The notes: a model not told the origin generated them from the sequence alone. Positions 43,282 to 53,701 are shown, counted from the first letter of the stretch. The stretch: DNA of 64,000 bases from Mesobacillus boroniphilus (GCF_018424685.1 NZ_QTKX01000001.1:992001-1056000); one strand, 5' to 3'. Translations and numbers: made by a program.

Positions 43282-44775
43282 ATGATAAAGGAAGAAAATT
43301 TTGAAATAGCTGAACCTAAAGCTAGCTCATTGATTCATTCAATAAGATCATTTGGTTATGATTTATCAACAGCTATCGCAGATATAATTGATAATAGTAT
43401 AACTGCAAGAGCAAAAAATATTTGGATTGACTTTAACTGGAATGGACAGGATTCCTGGATATCTATTAAAGATGATGGAATAGGAATGAATGAAGAAGAA
43501 TTAATTAATTCCATGATCTTGGGTTCCAAAAATCCCTTAGAAGAAAGAGCAAAAAATGACCTTGGTAGATTTGGATTAGGATTAAAGACTGCAACATTTT
43601 CTCAATGTAAAAAGTTAACTGTTATTACTAAATCTTCAAATGACGATGTTTACGAAAGGTGTTGGGACCTAGATTATATAACAAAAACTGCTCAGTGGAG
43701 ACTACTCAAAAAAGGTTCTGACTTAGTTAACCATGAAACGTTAAATAATCTTGAGAATGGAACAGTTGTTATATGGGAGAAGCTTGATAGAATTATTGAT
43801 CAAGAAGTTGAAGTAGAAGATAATAGAGCACATGATGTGTTTTTAAATAATGCTGCCGCAGTGAAAAAACACTTAGCAATGGTTTTTCATAGATTTTTGG
43901 AAGGTCCAAACAATATAAAAATATGGTTTAACAATAGATTACTAGAACCATGGAATCCATTTGCCATTGCTATCCAAGCAACAGAGTTGCTTACTATAGA
44001 ACCCTTATTCGTTAATAGAAAAAGAATAGAAGTAAGACCATATGTTTTACCTCATCATTCTAAGTTAACGACACAAGAACATGAAAAACTCGCAGGTATA
44101 AATGGTTGGAATGCTCATCAGGGTTTTTATGTGTATAGAAATAAAAGGATGTTAGTTGCTGGAGACTGGTTAGGTTTAGGCTTTCAGAAAGAGGAACATT
44201 ATAAGCTTGCGAGAATTCTTATTGATATTCCTAATGATCTAGATGAAGAATGGTCTATAGATGTCAAAAAGTCTAAAGCTCGTCCTCCCCATAACTTACG
44301 GCAGGACCTGAAAAGGATTGCAAAAATCACTAGAGAAAGAGCTTCAAATATCTATAGACATAGAGGGAAAATTGTATCACGAAATATTGATATGGATTTT
44401 ACGTATGTTTGGGAACAAAGCCTTAAACATGGTAAATATTCTTATCAAATTAATCGAGAGCACACCCTAATAAAAAGTCTAATGAAAAACGTTAGTATAA
44501 AGTCTGATTTAAGTGCATTGTTAAAACTCCTTGAAGAGACAATCCCAATTCCTACAATTATTATGAATTATTCTGAGCAACCAGATAACCTAAAAGGTCC
44601 ATTTGAAGATGCACCACCAAAGGAACTAATTACTGTGTTAGAAAGAAATATAGATTCCTTATTAAAACAAGGAAATAATTTAAATGAAATAAAACAAAGG
44701 TTATTGCATATGGAACCTTTTGACCTTTATCCGGAGCTAGTTGTATCTTGTTGTGAAGCTAAATTGGAGGTTTAA
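43282..44775 (+). CDS. MORC/MutL-like GHKL ATPase of a restriction-type cassette
   Basis: 497 residues. The GHKL ATP site is complete: N box AIADIIDNSITA (Asn38), G1 DDGIGM (64-69), G2 DLGRFGLGLKTATFSQ (93-108), followed by the S5-like transducer region with the catalytic Lys in WSIDVKKSKARPP. Such MORC-type ATPases form ATP-closed clamps on DNA and are encoded with Z1, PD-(D/E)XK and methylase genes in bacterial restriction-type clusters. GGAAGGCGAT precedes the start. One base separates the stop from the next start. Confidence 0.88.
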   Translation: MIKEENFEIAEPKASSLIHSIRSFGYDLSTAIADIIDNSITARAKNIWIDFNWNGQDSWISIKDDGIGMNEEELINSMILGSKNPLEERAKNDLGRFGLGLKTATFSQCKKLTVITKSSNDDVYERCWDLDYITKTAQWRLLKKGSDLVNHETLNNLENGTVVIWEKLDRIIDQEVEVEDNRAHDVFLNNAAAVKKHLAMVFHRFLEGPNNIKIWFNNRLLEPWNPFAIAIQATELLTIEPLFVNRKRIEVRPYVLPHHSKLTTQEHEKLAGINGWNAHQGFYVYRNKRMLVAGDWLGLGFQKEEHYKLARILIDIPNDLDEEWSIDVKKSKARPPHNLRQDLKRIAKITRERASNIYRHRGKIVSRNIDMDFTYVWEQSLKHGKYSYQINREHTLIKSLMKNVSIKSDLSALLKLLEETIPIPTIIMNYSEQPDNLKGPFEDAPPKELITVLERNIDSLLKQGNNLNEIKQRLLHMEPFDLYPELVVSCCEAKLEV

Positions 44776-44776
44776 A

Positions 44777-47560
44777 ATGAATATAAATGAAATAGCGATT
44801 AAGCAAGTTATGAACTTAATAAGGCATGTAGAACCAATTACATTAGAAGTTATAAAAAATAGTGTGACGCCAGTAGTACAAATGTTAGAAAATTTTTATC
44901 CAGGCCAAAAAATTGATCAGGAAAAGCTCTACCGGGATATATTAAACATTACTAATGTTTACGTTGCAAGCGAAACAGAGCTAAGAGATGATTCAGACCA
45001 TGTAGAATGGCTTCATGATAGAAAGAGCGAAATAAAATGGAAGTTTTGGAACAGATATAAACATTATTTAGAAGATGTTAAATCATTTTCACCTTTGGTT
45101 GTCACGAGGCTAAATGCATTGACTGATAACATTTTAGGAAAGTTAGAAGATCCCGAACGGCAGGGGAAATGGGATAGAAGAGGAATGGTTGTTGGTTATG
45201 TGCAATCAGGTAAGACATTAAATTATACTGGCTTAATATGTAAAGCTGCTGATGCAGGCTACAAACTTATTGTTGTTTTAGCAGGGATGCATAACGATTT
45301 ACGTAGTCAAACACAGGTAAGATTAGACCAGGATTTTTTGGGTTACGATACTAGGTTAAATAGGGAATATAACAACACTAATAGAAAGATTGGTGTTGGT
45401 AATTTAATAGAACATGGAGAACTAGTTGTGCACTCACTAACAAGTAGTGCTGATAATGGAGATTATAGAACTCAAGTTGCAAGGAATGTTGGATTTATGC
45501 TGGGGGGGGACCCTGTAATTCTGGTAGTGAAGAAAAATGCTTCTGTATTAAAGAACTTACTAAGATGGATACAGAGTGATGGCCGAGTGGATCCGGAAAC
45601 TGGAGAAGTAACTAGAGAGAATATCCCCTTATTGTTAATAGATGATGAAGCTGATAATGCCTCTGTCGATGGAAAACAAGGGAAACGAGATGAGTATGGA
45701 AATCTCGTTGACGAAGAAAGTGATCCAACAACAATAAATAGACTTATAAGACAACTCTTAAAAACTTTTCAAAAAAGTTCCTACGTAGGCTATACTGCGA
45801 CTCCATTTGCCAATATATTCATATATCCTCCAGATGAAAGTGAAAATATTAAAAAGTTTGGAGAAGATCTATTTCCGAGAAGTTTCATAATAAACTTGCC
45901 ACCTCCTTCAAACTATGTCGGACCTGTACAGGTATTCGGTCTTGAGGAGGATGATGACCTGGGGTTAGATGAGCAAAAGAGCTTGCCGATTGTAAAAGTT
46001 GTTGATGATTATGATCATTTTATACCTGATAAACATAAAAAAGATGTAATAATTCCTGATTTACCACCATCGTTAAAGAAAGCAATTAAAGTTTTTATTC
46101 TATCATGTGCAGCGAGAATGGCTAGGGGTCAAATTAATGATCACAAATCAATGCTCATTCATGTTACAAGATTTACAGCAGTTCAGAATCAAATAAAAGA
46201 TCTTGTCCTTCAAGAGCATACCCGAATCCTGAACTTAATTGAATTTGAAGGTGAAAATAAAGAGAGTCCGGCTGTAAAAGAGTTAAGAAATCTCTGGGAT
46301 TCTGAGTTTAAAGAAACAACACGAAAAGTTAAAGAGCTTTGGGATGATGCTTCCATTACAAATATAGAATGGGAAGAGGTTAAATCATATTTATTTGAAG
46401 CTGCAATGAAAATTCAAATTAAGGAGATAAATGGTTCTGCTAAGGATGTATTAGATTACAGAGACCACCCTAAAGGTATGAGCGTTATTGCAATAGGAGG
46501 GGATAAGTTATCTCGAGGTATTACCTTAGAAGGGTTAAGCGTTAGTTATTACCTAAGAGCGTCTAAAATGTATGATACTCTTATGCAAATGGGAAGATGG
46601 TTTGGATATCGACCAGGCTATCTAGATTTATGTAGACTATATACCAGTGAAGAATTGGTAGGTTGGTACAAACATATTGCAATGGCAAATGAGGAGTTGA
46701 GAAAAGAATTTGATTTTATGGCTGCAACTGGCGGTACTCCGCTAGACTACGGTCTCCGTGTTAGAACGCATCCTGATGGTTTGCAAATAACAGCATCCAA
46801 TAAATTAAACAATGGAACAAAAATGGCGGTATCCTTTTCTGGGGGACTTAGCGAAACTGTAGTGTTTCATAAAAGTAAAGAAAAAATAGAAAAAAACTTT
46901 AAAGTTCTTGAAAAAATGATACATGACCTTGGTGCAGAGTCAAAGTATGAAGGCTCCTATGTTTGGGAGCATGTAAGCACGGATAAAGTAGTGGAGTTTT
47001 TAGAAGGGTATACAACACACCCATTCTCAAGAAAGGCAGAGACTAGCACTCTAATAAAGTATATTAACAATTTAGTAAATGAAGGAGAACTTCAAAATTG
47101 GACTATAGTTTTGCTTTCTAGCAAAACACCAAGAAACAAATTTAAAATCGGCGGTAAAGAAATTGGATTAATTCAACGACAAGATGACAGCGAACATGAT
47201 ACAAACAAATGGATGTTAGCTAAAGGTCGATTATTAAGCCCGAAAGATGAATATAGGTATGATTTAAACGATGATCAAATAAAAGAAGCCTTAGTACGGA
47301 CTGTTCAATCATGGCAAAATAATCCTAAGAAAAGAAGTAAAGAGGCACCAAAAGTTCCAAGTGGTCCATATATCAGAAGTGTAAGACCGGTACAGAATGG
47401 ACTATTACTAATATATCCTTTAGATAATAAAGAGTTATTACATGTTACAGATAAACCTATTGTGGGATTCTCCATCAGTTTTCCAAAGAGTAATAGAGCA
47501 AAAGAAGTAGAATATATAGTAGATACAAGATATTGGAGAAATATTTATGGAGAAGATTGA
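44777..47560 (+). CDS. Z1-domain ATPase (SF2 helicase-like)
   Basis: 927 residues. Walker A is VGYVQSGKT (139-147), Walker B LLLIDDEADNAS with DEAD-type acidic pair (289-293), then motif III YVGYTATPFANIF. The Z1 domain lies about 400-650 with AIGGDKLSRGITLEGLSVSY and the arginine-finger segment LMQMGRWFGYRPGY. In known systems, Z1 motor proteins couple ATP use on DNA to nuclease action. ATG 44777 follows TGGAGG; an upstream start inside the previous gene is unlikely. The end overlaps the nuclease gene by 14 bases. Confidence 0.92.
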   Translation: MNINEIAIKQVMNLIRHVEPITLEVIKNSVTPVVQMLENFYPGQKIDQEKLYRDILNITNVYVASETELRDDSDHVEWLHDRKSEIKWKFWNRYKHYLEDVKSFSPLVVTRLNALTDNILGKLEDPERQGKWDRRGMVVGYVQSGKTLNYTGLICKAADAGYKLIVVLAGMHNDLRSQTQVRLDQDFLGYDTRLNREYNNTNRKIGVGNLIEHGELVVHSLTSSADNGDYRTQVARNVGFMLGGDPVILVVKKNASVLKNLLRWIQSDGRVDPETGEVTRENIPLLLIDDEADNASVDGKQGKRDEYGNLVDEESDPTTINRLIRQLLKTFQKSSYVGYTATPFANIFIYPPDESENIKKFGEDLFPRSFIINLPPPSNYVGPVQVFGLEEDDDLGLDEQKSLPIVKVVDDYDHFIPDKHKKDVIIPDLPPSLKKAIKVFILSCAARMARGQINDHKSMLIHVTRFTAVQNQIKDLVLQEHTRILNLIEFEGENKESPAVKELRNLWDSEFKETTRKVKELWDDASITNIEWEEVKSYLFEAAMKIQIKEINGSAKDVLDYRDHPKGMSVIAIGGDKLSRGITLEGLSVSYYLRASKMYDTLMQMGRWFGYRPGYLDLCRLYTSEELVGWYKHIAMANEELRKEFDFMAATGGTPLDYGLRVRTHPDGLQITASNKLNNGTKMAVSFSGGLSETVVFHKSKEKIEKNFKVLEKMIHDLGAESKYEGSYVWEHVSTDKVVEFLEGYTTHPFSRKAETSTLIKYINNLVNEGELQNWTIVLLSSKTPRNKFKIGGKEIGLIQRQDDSEHDTNKWMLAKGRLLSPKDEYRYDLNDDQIKEALVRTVQSWQNNPKKRSKEAPKVPSGPYIRSVRPVQNGLLLIYPLDNKELLHVTDKPIVGFSISFPKSNRAKEVEYIVDTRYWRNIYGED

Positions 47561-48569
47561 TCCGTCAATAATTTGGGGTGAACTTGAAAAACATAGCTTC
47601 GGTTTAAATAATGGGGTAATAAAAAGACTTATTATCCCGTCTTTTAAATATAGAATATACTTAGCTCTAGAAGTTGACACTAATAAAAGAGCTTTTATTT
47701 TGGAAGCACCATACAAGTTTTTTAGAAACTTAGGACCTTTGCCACAAACCATGGGATTTGATGCAGTTACTCGCCAGTTAGGTGATGAGGAAGAAAATAA
47801 TCTTTCATTAATTCTTTTAGTAAAGAATCGGAATTTCATAGATATCTTTAATTCATTAGTAAAAGACGTTATTGAAAACATTACAGTTTGTAAATCGGGA
47901 AAAATTGTAGAAGTACTAATTGGCAGATTGATTAGATGGCAAAAATTTTTGGATGAAGAAAAAGTAAACAAGCTGGATGGCACCAGCCAGAGAGGATTGT
48001 TTGGTGAGTTATTATTTATAAAAAGGTTGATTGAAAAATCAAAACTAGATCCTAATTATATTATAAAATCTTGGACTGGACCCGAAATGTCTGTTAATGA
48101 TTTCAATTTTTGGGATTGTTCAGTAGAAATAAAAACTTCAATCTCAAAACAACATCAAAAAATTAATATCGCAAATGAAAGACAACTAGATGATAGCCAT
48201 ATTAGTAAATTATTCTTATGTCATTATTCTCTAGATAATCAATCCTTAGCAGGACAAACTTTAAATGATTTAATAAGTGATGTAAGAAATTTACTTGATA
48301 CCAATTCTGCTGTGTTATATGAGTTTGAAAACAAATTAAAAGATGCCGGTTATTTTGATTTTCACTACAAAGAATATGAAATGCCTTATTATAGTATAAG
48401 AGAAACGAATTTTTTCAATATAGTTGAGGGGTTCCCAAGAATTATTGAAAAAGATTTAATAGACGGTGTAGGAGATATTCGTTATACCATCTCACTTGCA
48501 GCTTGTAGAGATTTTTTGACAGAAGAAGATATAGTTGTCAAAGCAATAAGGAGTTATCGTAATGAATAA
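47547..48569 (+). CDS. PD-(D/E)XK motif nuclease (DUF4420 type)
   Basis: 340 residues. The nuclease core around residues 175-210 has GLFGELLFIKRLIEKS, then NDFNFWDCSVEIKTS, where Asp and the E-x-K of VEIKTS form the expected PD-(D/E)XK metal site. The N-terminal part is the DUF4420 domain. It is the probable cutting subunit of the cassette. It starts inside the Z1 gene end and overlaps the AIPR gene by eight bases, typical of tight co-expression. Confidence 0.88.
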   Translation: MEKIDPSIIWGELEKHSFGLNNGVIKRLIIPSFKYRIYLALEVDTNKRAFILEAPYKFFRNLGPLPQTMGFDAVTRQLGDEEENNLSLILLVKNRNFIDIFNSLVKDVIENITVCKSGKIVEVLIGRLIRWQKFLDEEKVNKLDGTSQRGLFGELLFIKRLIEKSKLDPNYIIKSWTGPEMSVNDFNFWDCSVEIKTSISKQHQKINIANERQLDDSHISKLFLCHYSLDNQSLAGQTLNDLISDVRNLLDTNSAVLYEFENKLKDAGYFDFHYKEYEMPYYSIRETNFFNIVEGFPRIIEKDLIDGVGDIRYTISLAACRDFLTEEDIVVKAIRSYRNE

Positions 48570-50577
48570 TGGATTGTTAGAATTTGCCGAAAACTTTCAA
48601 CAACAAATCATCAGTATGGCACAACTAGAAGGTGAAGAAAGTTTCCGAGAAGATCTATTAACCGAATTGTTTATTGATTATCTATGTGATCTAAGTGAAC
48701 TGGATGATGGTAGCATCTGTTCATATAGGGGCCGAGGAATGCAGGTTAACGGATTTAGTTTTTCAGAAGAGATAAATAAAATGTACCTATTTGTCTCTGG
48801 ATATCTTGCTTATTCCCCTCCTGAAACAGTACGTAAAAGTGATGTCGAGTCAGCTTTTAAAAGGAGTGTAAATTTCCTTGTTAAATCATTAAAAGGTTTA
48901 CATTTATCTATGGAAGAAGCCTCGCCTGCTTTTGACCTTGCATTACAAATGTTTGAGATAAAAGAAAGTCTCTCAAAAGTTGAGATTATCTATCTAACAG
49001 ACGGATTAGTTCGATCTAATGTATATGATGAGATCCTAATAAATGAAAATATAACAGTAACTTTTCAGGTATGGGATATCGAAAGATTATACAGATCATG
49101 GAGTTCCGGAAAGCAGAGAGAAATAATTGAAGTAGACCTAAAGAAGTTTGGGAATAGTATTAAATGTCTCCCTATGCCTGAAGAAAATCCAGATTATAAA
49201 ACATACCTTGCTATTTTTCCTGGGCAAGTACTAGTTAACATCTATGGAGAATATGGACCGAGATTATTAGAAAGGAATGTAAGGTCTTTTCTCCAAGCCC
49301 GAGGAAATGTAAATAAAGGTATTAGAAACACTATAAAAAACGAACCACATATGTTCCTTGCTTATAATAATGGATTATCTGCAGTTGCTGAAAGTCTAGA
49401 ATACAAAGCCTTTGATAATGGGATTATTGAGCTCTGCAAAATTAAAGACTTGCAAATTGTGAACGGTGGACAGACAACTGCTTCAATATATAATTCATAT
49501 AAAAAGGACAATGCTCACTTAGCTGAACTCTATGTACAAGTGAAATTAACTGTTATCAATGATCCACAAAAAGTAGATAGTATAGTCCCAAAAATATCAG
49601 AATATGCAAATAACCAGAATAAGATTCAAGGTGCAGATTTTTCTGCCAATGATCCATTCCATGTGAAAGTTGAATCTCTATCAAGAACAGTTTGGGCACC
49701 ACCAGTTGATGGTTCCCAGAGGCAAACAAAATGGTTTTATGAGCGAGCCAGGGGTCAATATATGGATGAGAAAGGTAGAGCAAGTACACCAGGACAGAAG
49801 AAACAATTTGAGTCGTTAAATCCCAAAAATCAATTATTCACAAAAACCGATTTAGCTAAGTATGAAAATACTTGGAATCAATTACCCCACATTGTGAGTA
49901 GAGGTGCTCAGAAGAATTTTAATGAATTTACTATTCTAATTAATGAGAATAGCGATAAAGTTAATCCAGATAAAAAGTATTTTGAAGACTTGATAGCAAA
50001 AGCGATTCTTTTTAAGAGGACAGAAAAATTAGTACAAGAACAAAAGTATGGTGGATATCGTGCTAATATTGTTACATATACAATTGCATGGTTATCTTAT
50101 AAAACAAATAAGAAGATTGATTTATCAAAAATTTGGAGAGAACAAGGATTATCGAAGGGTTTAGAAGAAGCCATTATAACAGTCTCGCGAAATGTTCACC
50201 AACACATAATTAAGGCTCCTGGAAATGGGAATATTACAGAGTGGTGTAAAAAAGAAGAATGTTGGAACATATTTAAAACAGGAAATATACCTTTAGAAGA
50301 TTTTAACATAGAATTAATTGGGGATAAATTTAATGAAGGATCTACGGATGATTTTGTTGGTGATATAATAAATGAGATCTCTTGTGTTTCTGCGCAGACT
50401 TGGTTTGATATTGCAGCATGGAGTAAGGAATCAAATAAATTATTGCCATGGCAGAGAAGTTTAGCATTTAGCTTAGGAAGGCTTAATAAGCAAGGGAAGA
50501 AGCCTACCGAGAAGCAAGCAATTCAAGGGAAGAGAATTTTGACAGAAATTGAAACAATGGATTATCGGATATTGTAA
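48562..50577 (+). CDS. AIPR-family protein
   Basis: 671 residues. The AIPR core has FLAYNNGLSAVAE (NNG at 269-271) and IKDLQIVNGGQTTASIYNSY (NGGQT at 301-305). The N-terminal 100 residues carry a mix of helices seen in abortive-infection proteins. AIPR proteins limit phage by an unknown step and recur in MORC-Z1 clusters. AAGGAG lies before the ATG. A terminator at 50605-50632 ends the four-gene unit. Confidence 0.92.
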   Translation: MNNGLLEFAENFQQQIISMAQLEGEESFREDLLTELFIDYLCDLSELDDGSICSYRGRGMQVNGFSFSEEINKMYLFVSGYLAYSPPETVRKSDVESAFKRSVNFLVKSLKGLHLSMEEASPAFDLALQMFEIKESLSKVEIIYLTDGLVRSNVYDEILINENITVTFQVWDIERLYRSWSSGKQREIIEVDLKKFGNSIKCLPMPEENPDYKTYLAIFPGQVLVNIYGEYGPRLLERNVRSFLQARGNVNKGIRNTIKNEPHMFLAYNNGLSAVAESLEYKAFDNGIIELCKIKDLQIVNGGQTTASIYNSYKKDNAHLAELYVQVKLTVINDPQKVDSIVPKISEYANNQNKIQGADFSANDPFHVKVESLSRTVWAPPVDGSQRQTKWFYERARGQYMDEKGRASTPGQKKQFESLNPKNQLFTKTDLAKYENTWNQLPHIVSRGAQKNFNEFTILINENSDKVNPDKKYFEDLIAKAILFKRTEKLVQEQKYGGYRANIVTYTIAWLSYKTNKKIDLSKIWREQGLSKGLEEAIITVSRNVHQHIIKAPGNGNITEWCKKEECWNIFKTGNIPLEDFNIELIGDKFNEGSTDDFVGDIINEISCVSAQTWFDIAAWSKESNKLLPWQRSLAFSLGRLNKQGKKPTEKQAIQGKRILTEIETMDYRIL

Positions 50578-50604
50578 GATGATATTTAAATGCTTTTGAT
50601 AATG

Positions 50605-50635
50605 ATTTCGATTTTTATCGGAATCTTTTTTTTAT
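50605..50635 (+). terminator. Terminator after AIPR gene
   Basis: GATTTCGAT and ATCGGAATC pair with one mismatch around four Ts and run into seven Ts, closing the MORC-Z1-nuclease-AIPR operon. Confidence 0.75.
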
Positions 50636-50718
50636 ACTCAAACAAAAACTAATTGTTTATAGATATATATTATGGGGAAAATACTAACTGTTTTAATATT
50701 ATTTAAAAAAGGAATGTG

Positions 50719-51384
50719 TTGTGTACTTTGAATATAAATTTTGATGAAGAAAGAGTTAATGACTTTAGATTACTAATCTTAAAATGGGGACATCAGAATT
50801 ATGCCGCATATCCTTGGAGACACACAAAAAATAAATGGCACGCTTTAGTAGCAGAAATTATGCTGCAGAGAACCAATGCAGATCAAGTTGTACCTGTTTA
50901 TGAATCCTTTGTGGAAATGTATCCTTCACCAGAAGATCTATTAATGGAAATAGAAACAAATATCTTTAAATCCCTCGGTTTACATTGGAGAGAAGAGATA
51001 CTCCATTCTCTTGCAAGGGAAATTTATAAGCTGGGCTATATACCAGAAGATAAAAAATCCCTACTAAAATTACCAGGTGTTGGCGACTATATTTCTGCTG
51101 CCTTCCGTTCTTTTCATCTAAATATTAGAGATGTAATCATTGATAGCAATGTTGTCCGACTGTATGGCAGGTTTTTTGGTTTTGAAACGGTCCCTGAGAC
51201 TAGGAGGAAAAAGTGGTTTAAAGAACTTGCAGAAGAAATTACTCCAAATACCAACCATAAAGAATATAATTATGCCATCTTGGACTTTACGAGAAATATA
51301 TGTAAACCCAGTCCCTTACATAAAGAATGTGTACTAAGTGATTTATGTTGTTATGCGATGAAAAACATTGATAGTAGATACTAG
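50719..51384 (+). CDS. HhH-GPD DNA glycosylase, MIG (T:G mismatch)-like
   Basis: About 221 residues. The helix-hairpin-helix LPGVGDYISAAF is followed by the catalytic Asp in VIIDSNVVRLYGRFFG. A Tyr after the GVG-D (Y) is where MIG-type T:G glycosylases have Tyr, EndoIII has Lys and MutY has Ser. The C-terminus has C-x5-H-x2-C-x5-C (CKPSPLHKECVLSDLC), a variant of the Fe-S loop with His for the second Cys. MIG-type enzymes often accompany 5mC methylases and repair T made by deamination of 5mC. AAGGA lies close upstream of a TTG at 50719; GTG 50716 is also possible. Confidence 0.85.
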   Translation: MCTLNINFDEERVNDFRLLILKWGHQNYAAYPWRHTKNKWHALVAEIMLQRTNADQVVPVYESFVEMYPSPEDLLMEIETNIFKSLGLHWREEILHSLAREIYKLGYIPEDKKSLLKLPGVGDYISAAFRSFHLNIRDVIIDSNVVRLYGRFFGFETVPETRRKKWFKELAEEITPNTNHKEYNYAILDFTRNICKPSPLHKECVLSDLCCYAMKNIDSRY

Positions 51385-51399
51385 AAACCTCATAAATAC

Positions 51400-51428
51400 T
51401 CACAAAAACTGTCGAAATTTGGTATAAT
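51400..51428 (+). promoter_or_regulatory. Candidate promoter before HelD-like gene
   Basis: A consensus TATAAT lies at 51423-51428, about 38 bases before the start. The -35 region (TCACAA at 51400-51405, 17-base spacer) is poor, so strength is uncertain. Confidence 0.4.
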
Positions 51429-51466
51429 ATTTGAAGATATACCAATAAAAGTCTGGGTGAGTGGGA

Positions 51467-53701
51467 ATGAAAAAAGAAATTATAAATCAAGAACAGAATA
51501 TATTGGATAAAACCGTAAGTGAAATTGACGGAATAATTAAATCATTAGGCGATGAGTTAAAAAATAATACGACTAAAGATGTTTTACTTGAAAGAACGAA
51601 TAGAAGGTTTATTAATGATTATCTGGATGCACGTAAAAACCCTTATTTTGGCCGTATTGATACATATGAAGATGGCAAGCGGGAAACTTTTTATATCGGT
51701 TATACAAGTGTTGCAAAAGATAAAAACCAGGACATAATTTATAGTTGGAAATCATCTGTTGGTGATCTTTTTGCCCAATTTCATGGTGGAGACGGGAATA
51801 TTGTAATAGATAGAGGGCAAAAAGAAAAATATGATTTTAATGTCCTTTTAAAGCGATCACTCTTGATTGAAAAATTAAAGGTGAAAAAATATTCGGATAC
51901 TGTTAGTGAGCAGGCCAGAGAAGAGCTAGGCACAGAGGAAGATAGTGTCTTATTCGATGATTTTCTGATGGATATATTAGATGGAAGAAATAATGAAACA
52001 CAGTTAAAAGATATTGTCATGACTATCCAGAAGGAACAAAACGAAATTATAAGATTATCGATTGACAATTCAATCATCGTTCAAGGAGTGGCTGGAAGCG
52101 GTAAATCTTCTATTGCCTTAACACGTATTTCTTATTTGTTGACACGGTATAAAGAAAAGCTAACACCCGCAGATATAGGTATACTTGCACCTAATGAGAT
52201 GTTTATCAGTTATATACAATCGGTTATGCCGACGCTTGAGATTGAAGATATTCCTCAGTTTACTTTTAAAACGCTTTCAAAATCTATCTTAAAAAACCTT
52301 GATATTGATAGTTTAACAGATCCAATTAATTCCCTGAGTGGATTAATTAATGGTGATCCGGCTGATATTAACAATTTTAAATCGTCCTTCGAATTTAAAA
52401 CTAAAATTGATTTATACCTTGAAGAGTTTAAAAACCAGTTCGTTCATAATATCAAGGAGTTTAGATATTTTGACACGATCAGTAATACAGAAATTATATT
52501 GTCGCGTGATCAAATTATAAATCGTTATGAGGACCTTAGTTACCTATCTTTAGTAAAGAGGAATCAAGAGATCCTAAGATATATTGAAAAGTGGGTTGAT
52601 TCACTTTTACAATCAAAACAGGAGGAACTTAAAAAGGAGTTTGAAACCGTAACAAACACAATGTTTAATGGTATACCTAAAACTGGTTCCTTAAGGAAGC
52701 AAGCCTATGAGTCCATAGAAAAAGTATATTCATACAGACAAAAACAGTTAAGAGATGAACTTAATCAAAAGTGGAAAGAGTATAAAAGCTCTTGGGAGAC
52801 TTTTGATGTTTATTCATTATATAAGAGGATACTTATTCTGGAAAATTTATACCATGGTAAAGTCACTACTGTGACTGCATTTAAAAAACATTTGGAATAC
52901 GATGACCTTGCACCATTAATGTATCTGGAGATTTTATTGAACGGTGAAAGTAAACAATATCAGCATCTTGTTGTTGATGAATCTCAGGATTTGAGCCCTT
53001 TCCAAATTTTTGTTTTAAAACTTCTATCTAAGTCTATGACTTTGCTGGGAGACGTTACACAAAACATTTATGTTGAAAAGGGGATCAATGATTGGTCATA
53101 TTTAATAGAAAATGTATTTTTTAATGATAAAGTAAGATTGATAGAGATTAATACCAGCTATAGATCAACTAATCCTATAATGGAAGGTGCCAATTTAATT
53201 GCTAGGAATGCAAATTTAAATGCTCCAAAAATTATTCCAATCGGAAGAAAAGGGGATAAAATTGCAATTGAAAAGATATACGACCCAATTCGATTACTGG
53301 AAAACATTATAGAGACAATAAAATCTTTACAAAAGCAAGGCTTTAAGAAAATAGCTGTTGTCCATAAGGATTTAAGAAAATCTGTTTCTCTACATGAAAG
53401 ATTAGTAAAACAATTTTCCAGTATTCAATTGGTCACTAACTCAAACCAAATAGTTAATAAGGATGTAATAATTATTCCTTCTTTCTTAACTAAAGGGCTG
53501 GAGTTTGATGCAGTAATCATACCAAACGCCTCTGATAGAAACTATGGGGAGAATGAACTTGATGCTAAGCTTTTGTTTGTTTCGTTAACCAGAGCTCAAC
53601 ATTATGTGAAGTTATTTTACCATCAAGAATTAACGACTTTGTTGAATGGAATTGAGATTCCTAAAGTTGAACGGGAAGAAGAAGATTATTCATTCCTATA
53701 G
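51467..53701 (+). CDS. HelD/UvrD-like superfamily 1 helicase
   Basis: 744 residues. An N-terminal coiled coil (about 10-55) precedes PYFGRIDTYEDGK and a GYTS segment, as in HelD. Then IVMTIQKEQNEIIRLSIDNS leads to Walker A VQGVAGSGKSS (205-215). Helicase motifs follow: DESQDLSPFQ, LLGDVTQNIY, NTSYRSTNPI, LTKGLEFDAV and FVSLTRAQHYV. HelD normally recycles RNA polymerase, but related SF1 helicases occur in defence islands. GGTGAG precedes ATG 51467; GTG 51461 overlaps that site. The following gene starts 55 bases downstream with its own site. Confidence 0.85.
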   Translation: MKKEIINQEQNILDKTVSEIDGIIKSLGDELKNNTTKDVLLERTNRRFINDYLDARKNPYFGRIDTYEDGKRETFYIGYTSVAKDKNQDIIYSWKSSVGDLFAQFHGGDGNIVIDRGQKEKYDFNVLLKRSLLIEKLKVKKYSDTVSEQAREELGTEEDSVLFDDFLMDILDGRNNETQLKDIVMTIQKEQNEIIRLSIDNSIIVQGVAGSGKSSIALTRISYLLTRYKEKLTPADIGILAPNEMFISYIQSVMPTLEIEDIPQFTFKTLSKSILKNLDIDSLTDPINSLSGLINGDPADINNFKSSFEFKTKIDLYLEEFKNQFVHNIKEFRYFDTISNTEIILSRDQIINRYEDLSYLSLVKRNQEILRYIEKWVDSLLQSKQEELKKEFETVTNTMFNGIPKTGSLRKQAYESIEKVYSYRQKQLRDELNQKWKEYKSSWETFDVYSLYKRILILENLYHGKVTTVTAFKKHLEYDDLAPLMYLEILLNGESKQYQHLVVDESQDLSPFQIFVLKLLSKSMTLLGDVTQNIYVEKGINDWSYLIENVFFNDKVRLIEINTSYRSTNPIMEGANLIARNANLNAPKIIPIGRKGDKIAIEKIYDPIRLLENIIETIKSLQKQGFKKIAVVHKDLRKSVSLHERLVKQFSSIQLVTNSNQIVNKDVIIIPSFLTKGLEFDAVIIPNASDRNYGENELDAKLLFVSLTRAQHYVKLFYHQELTTLLNGIEIPKVEREEEDYSFL

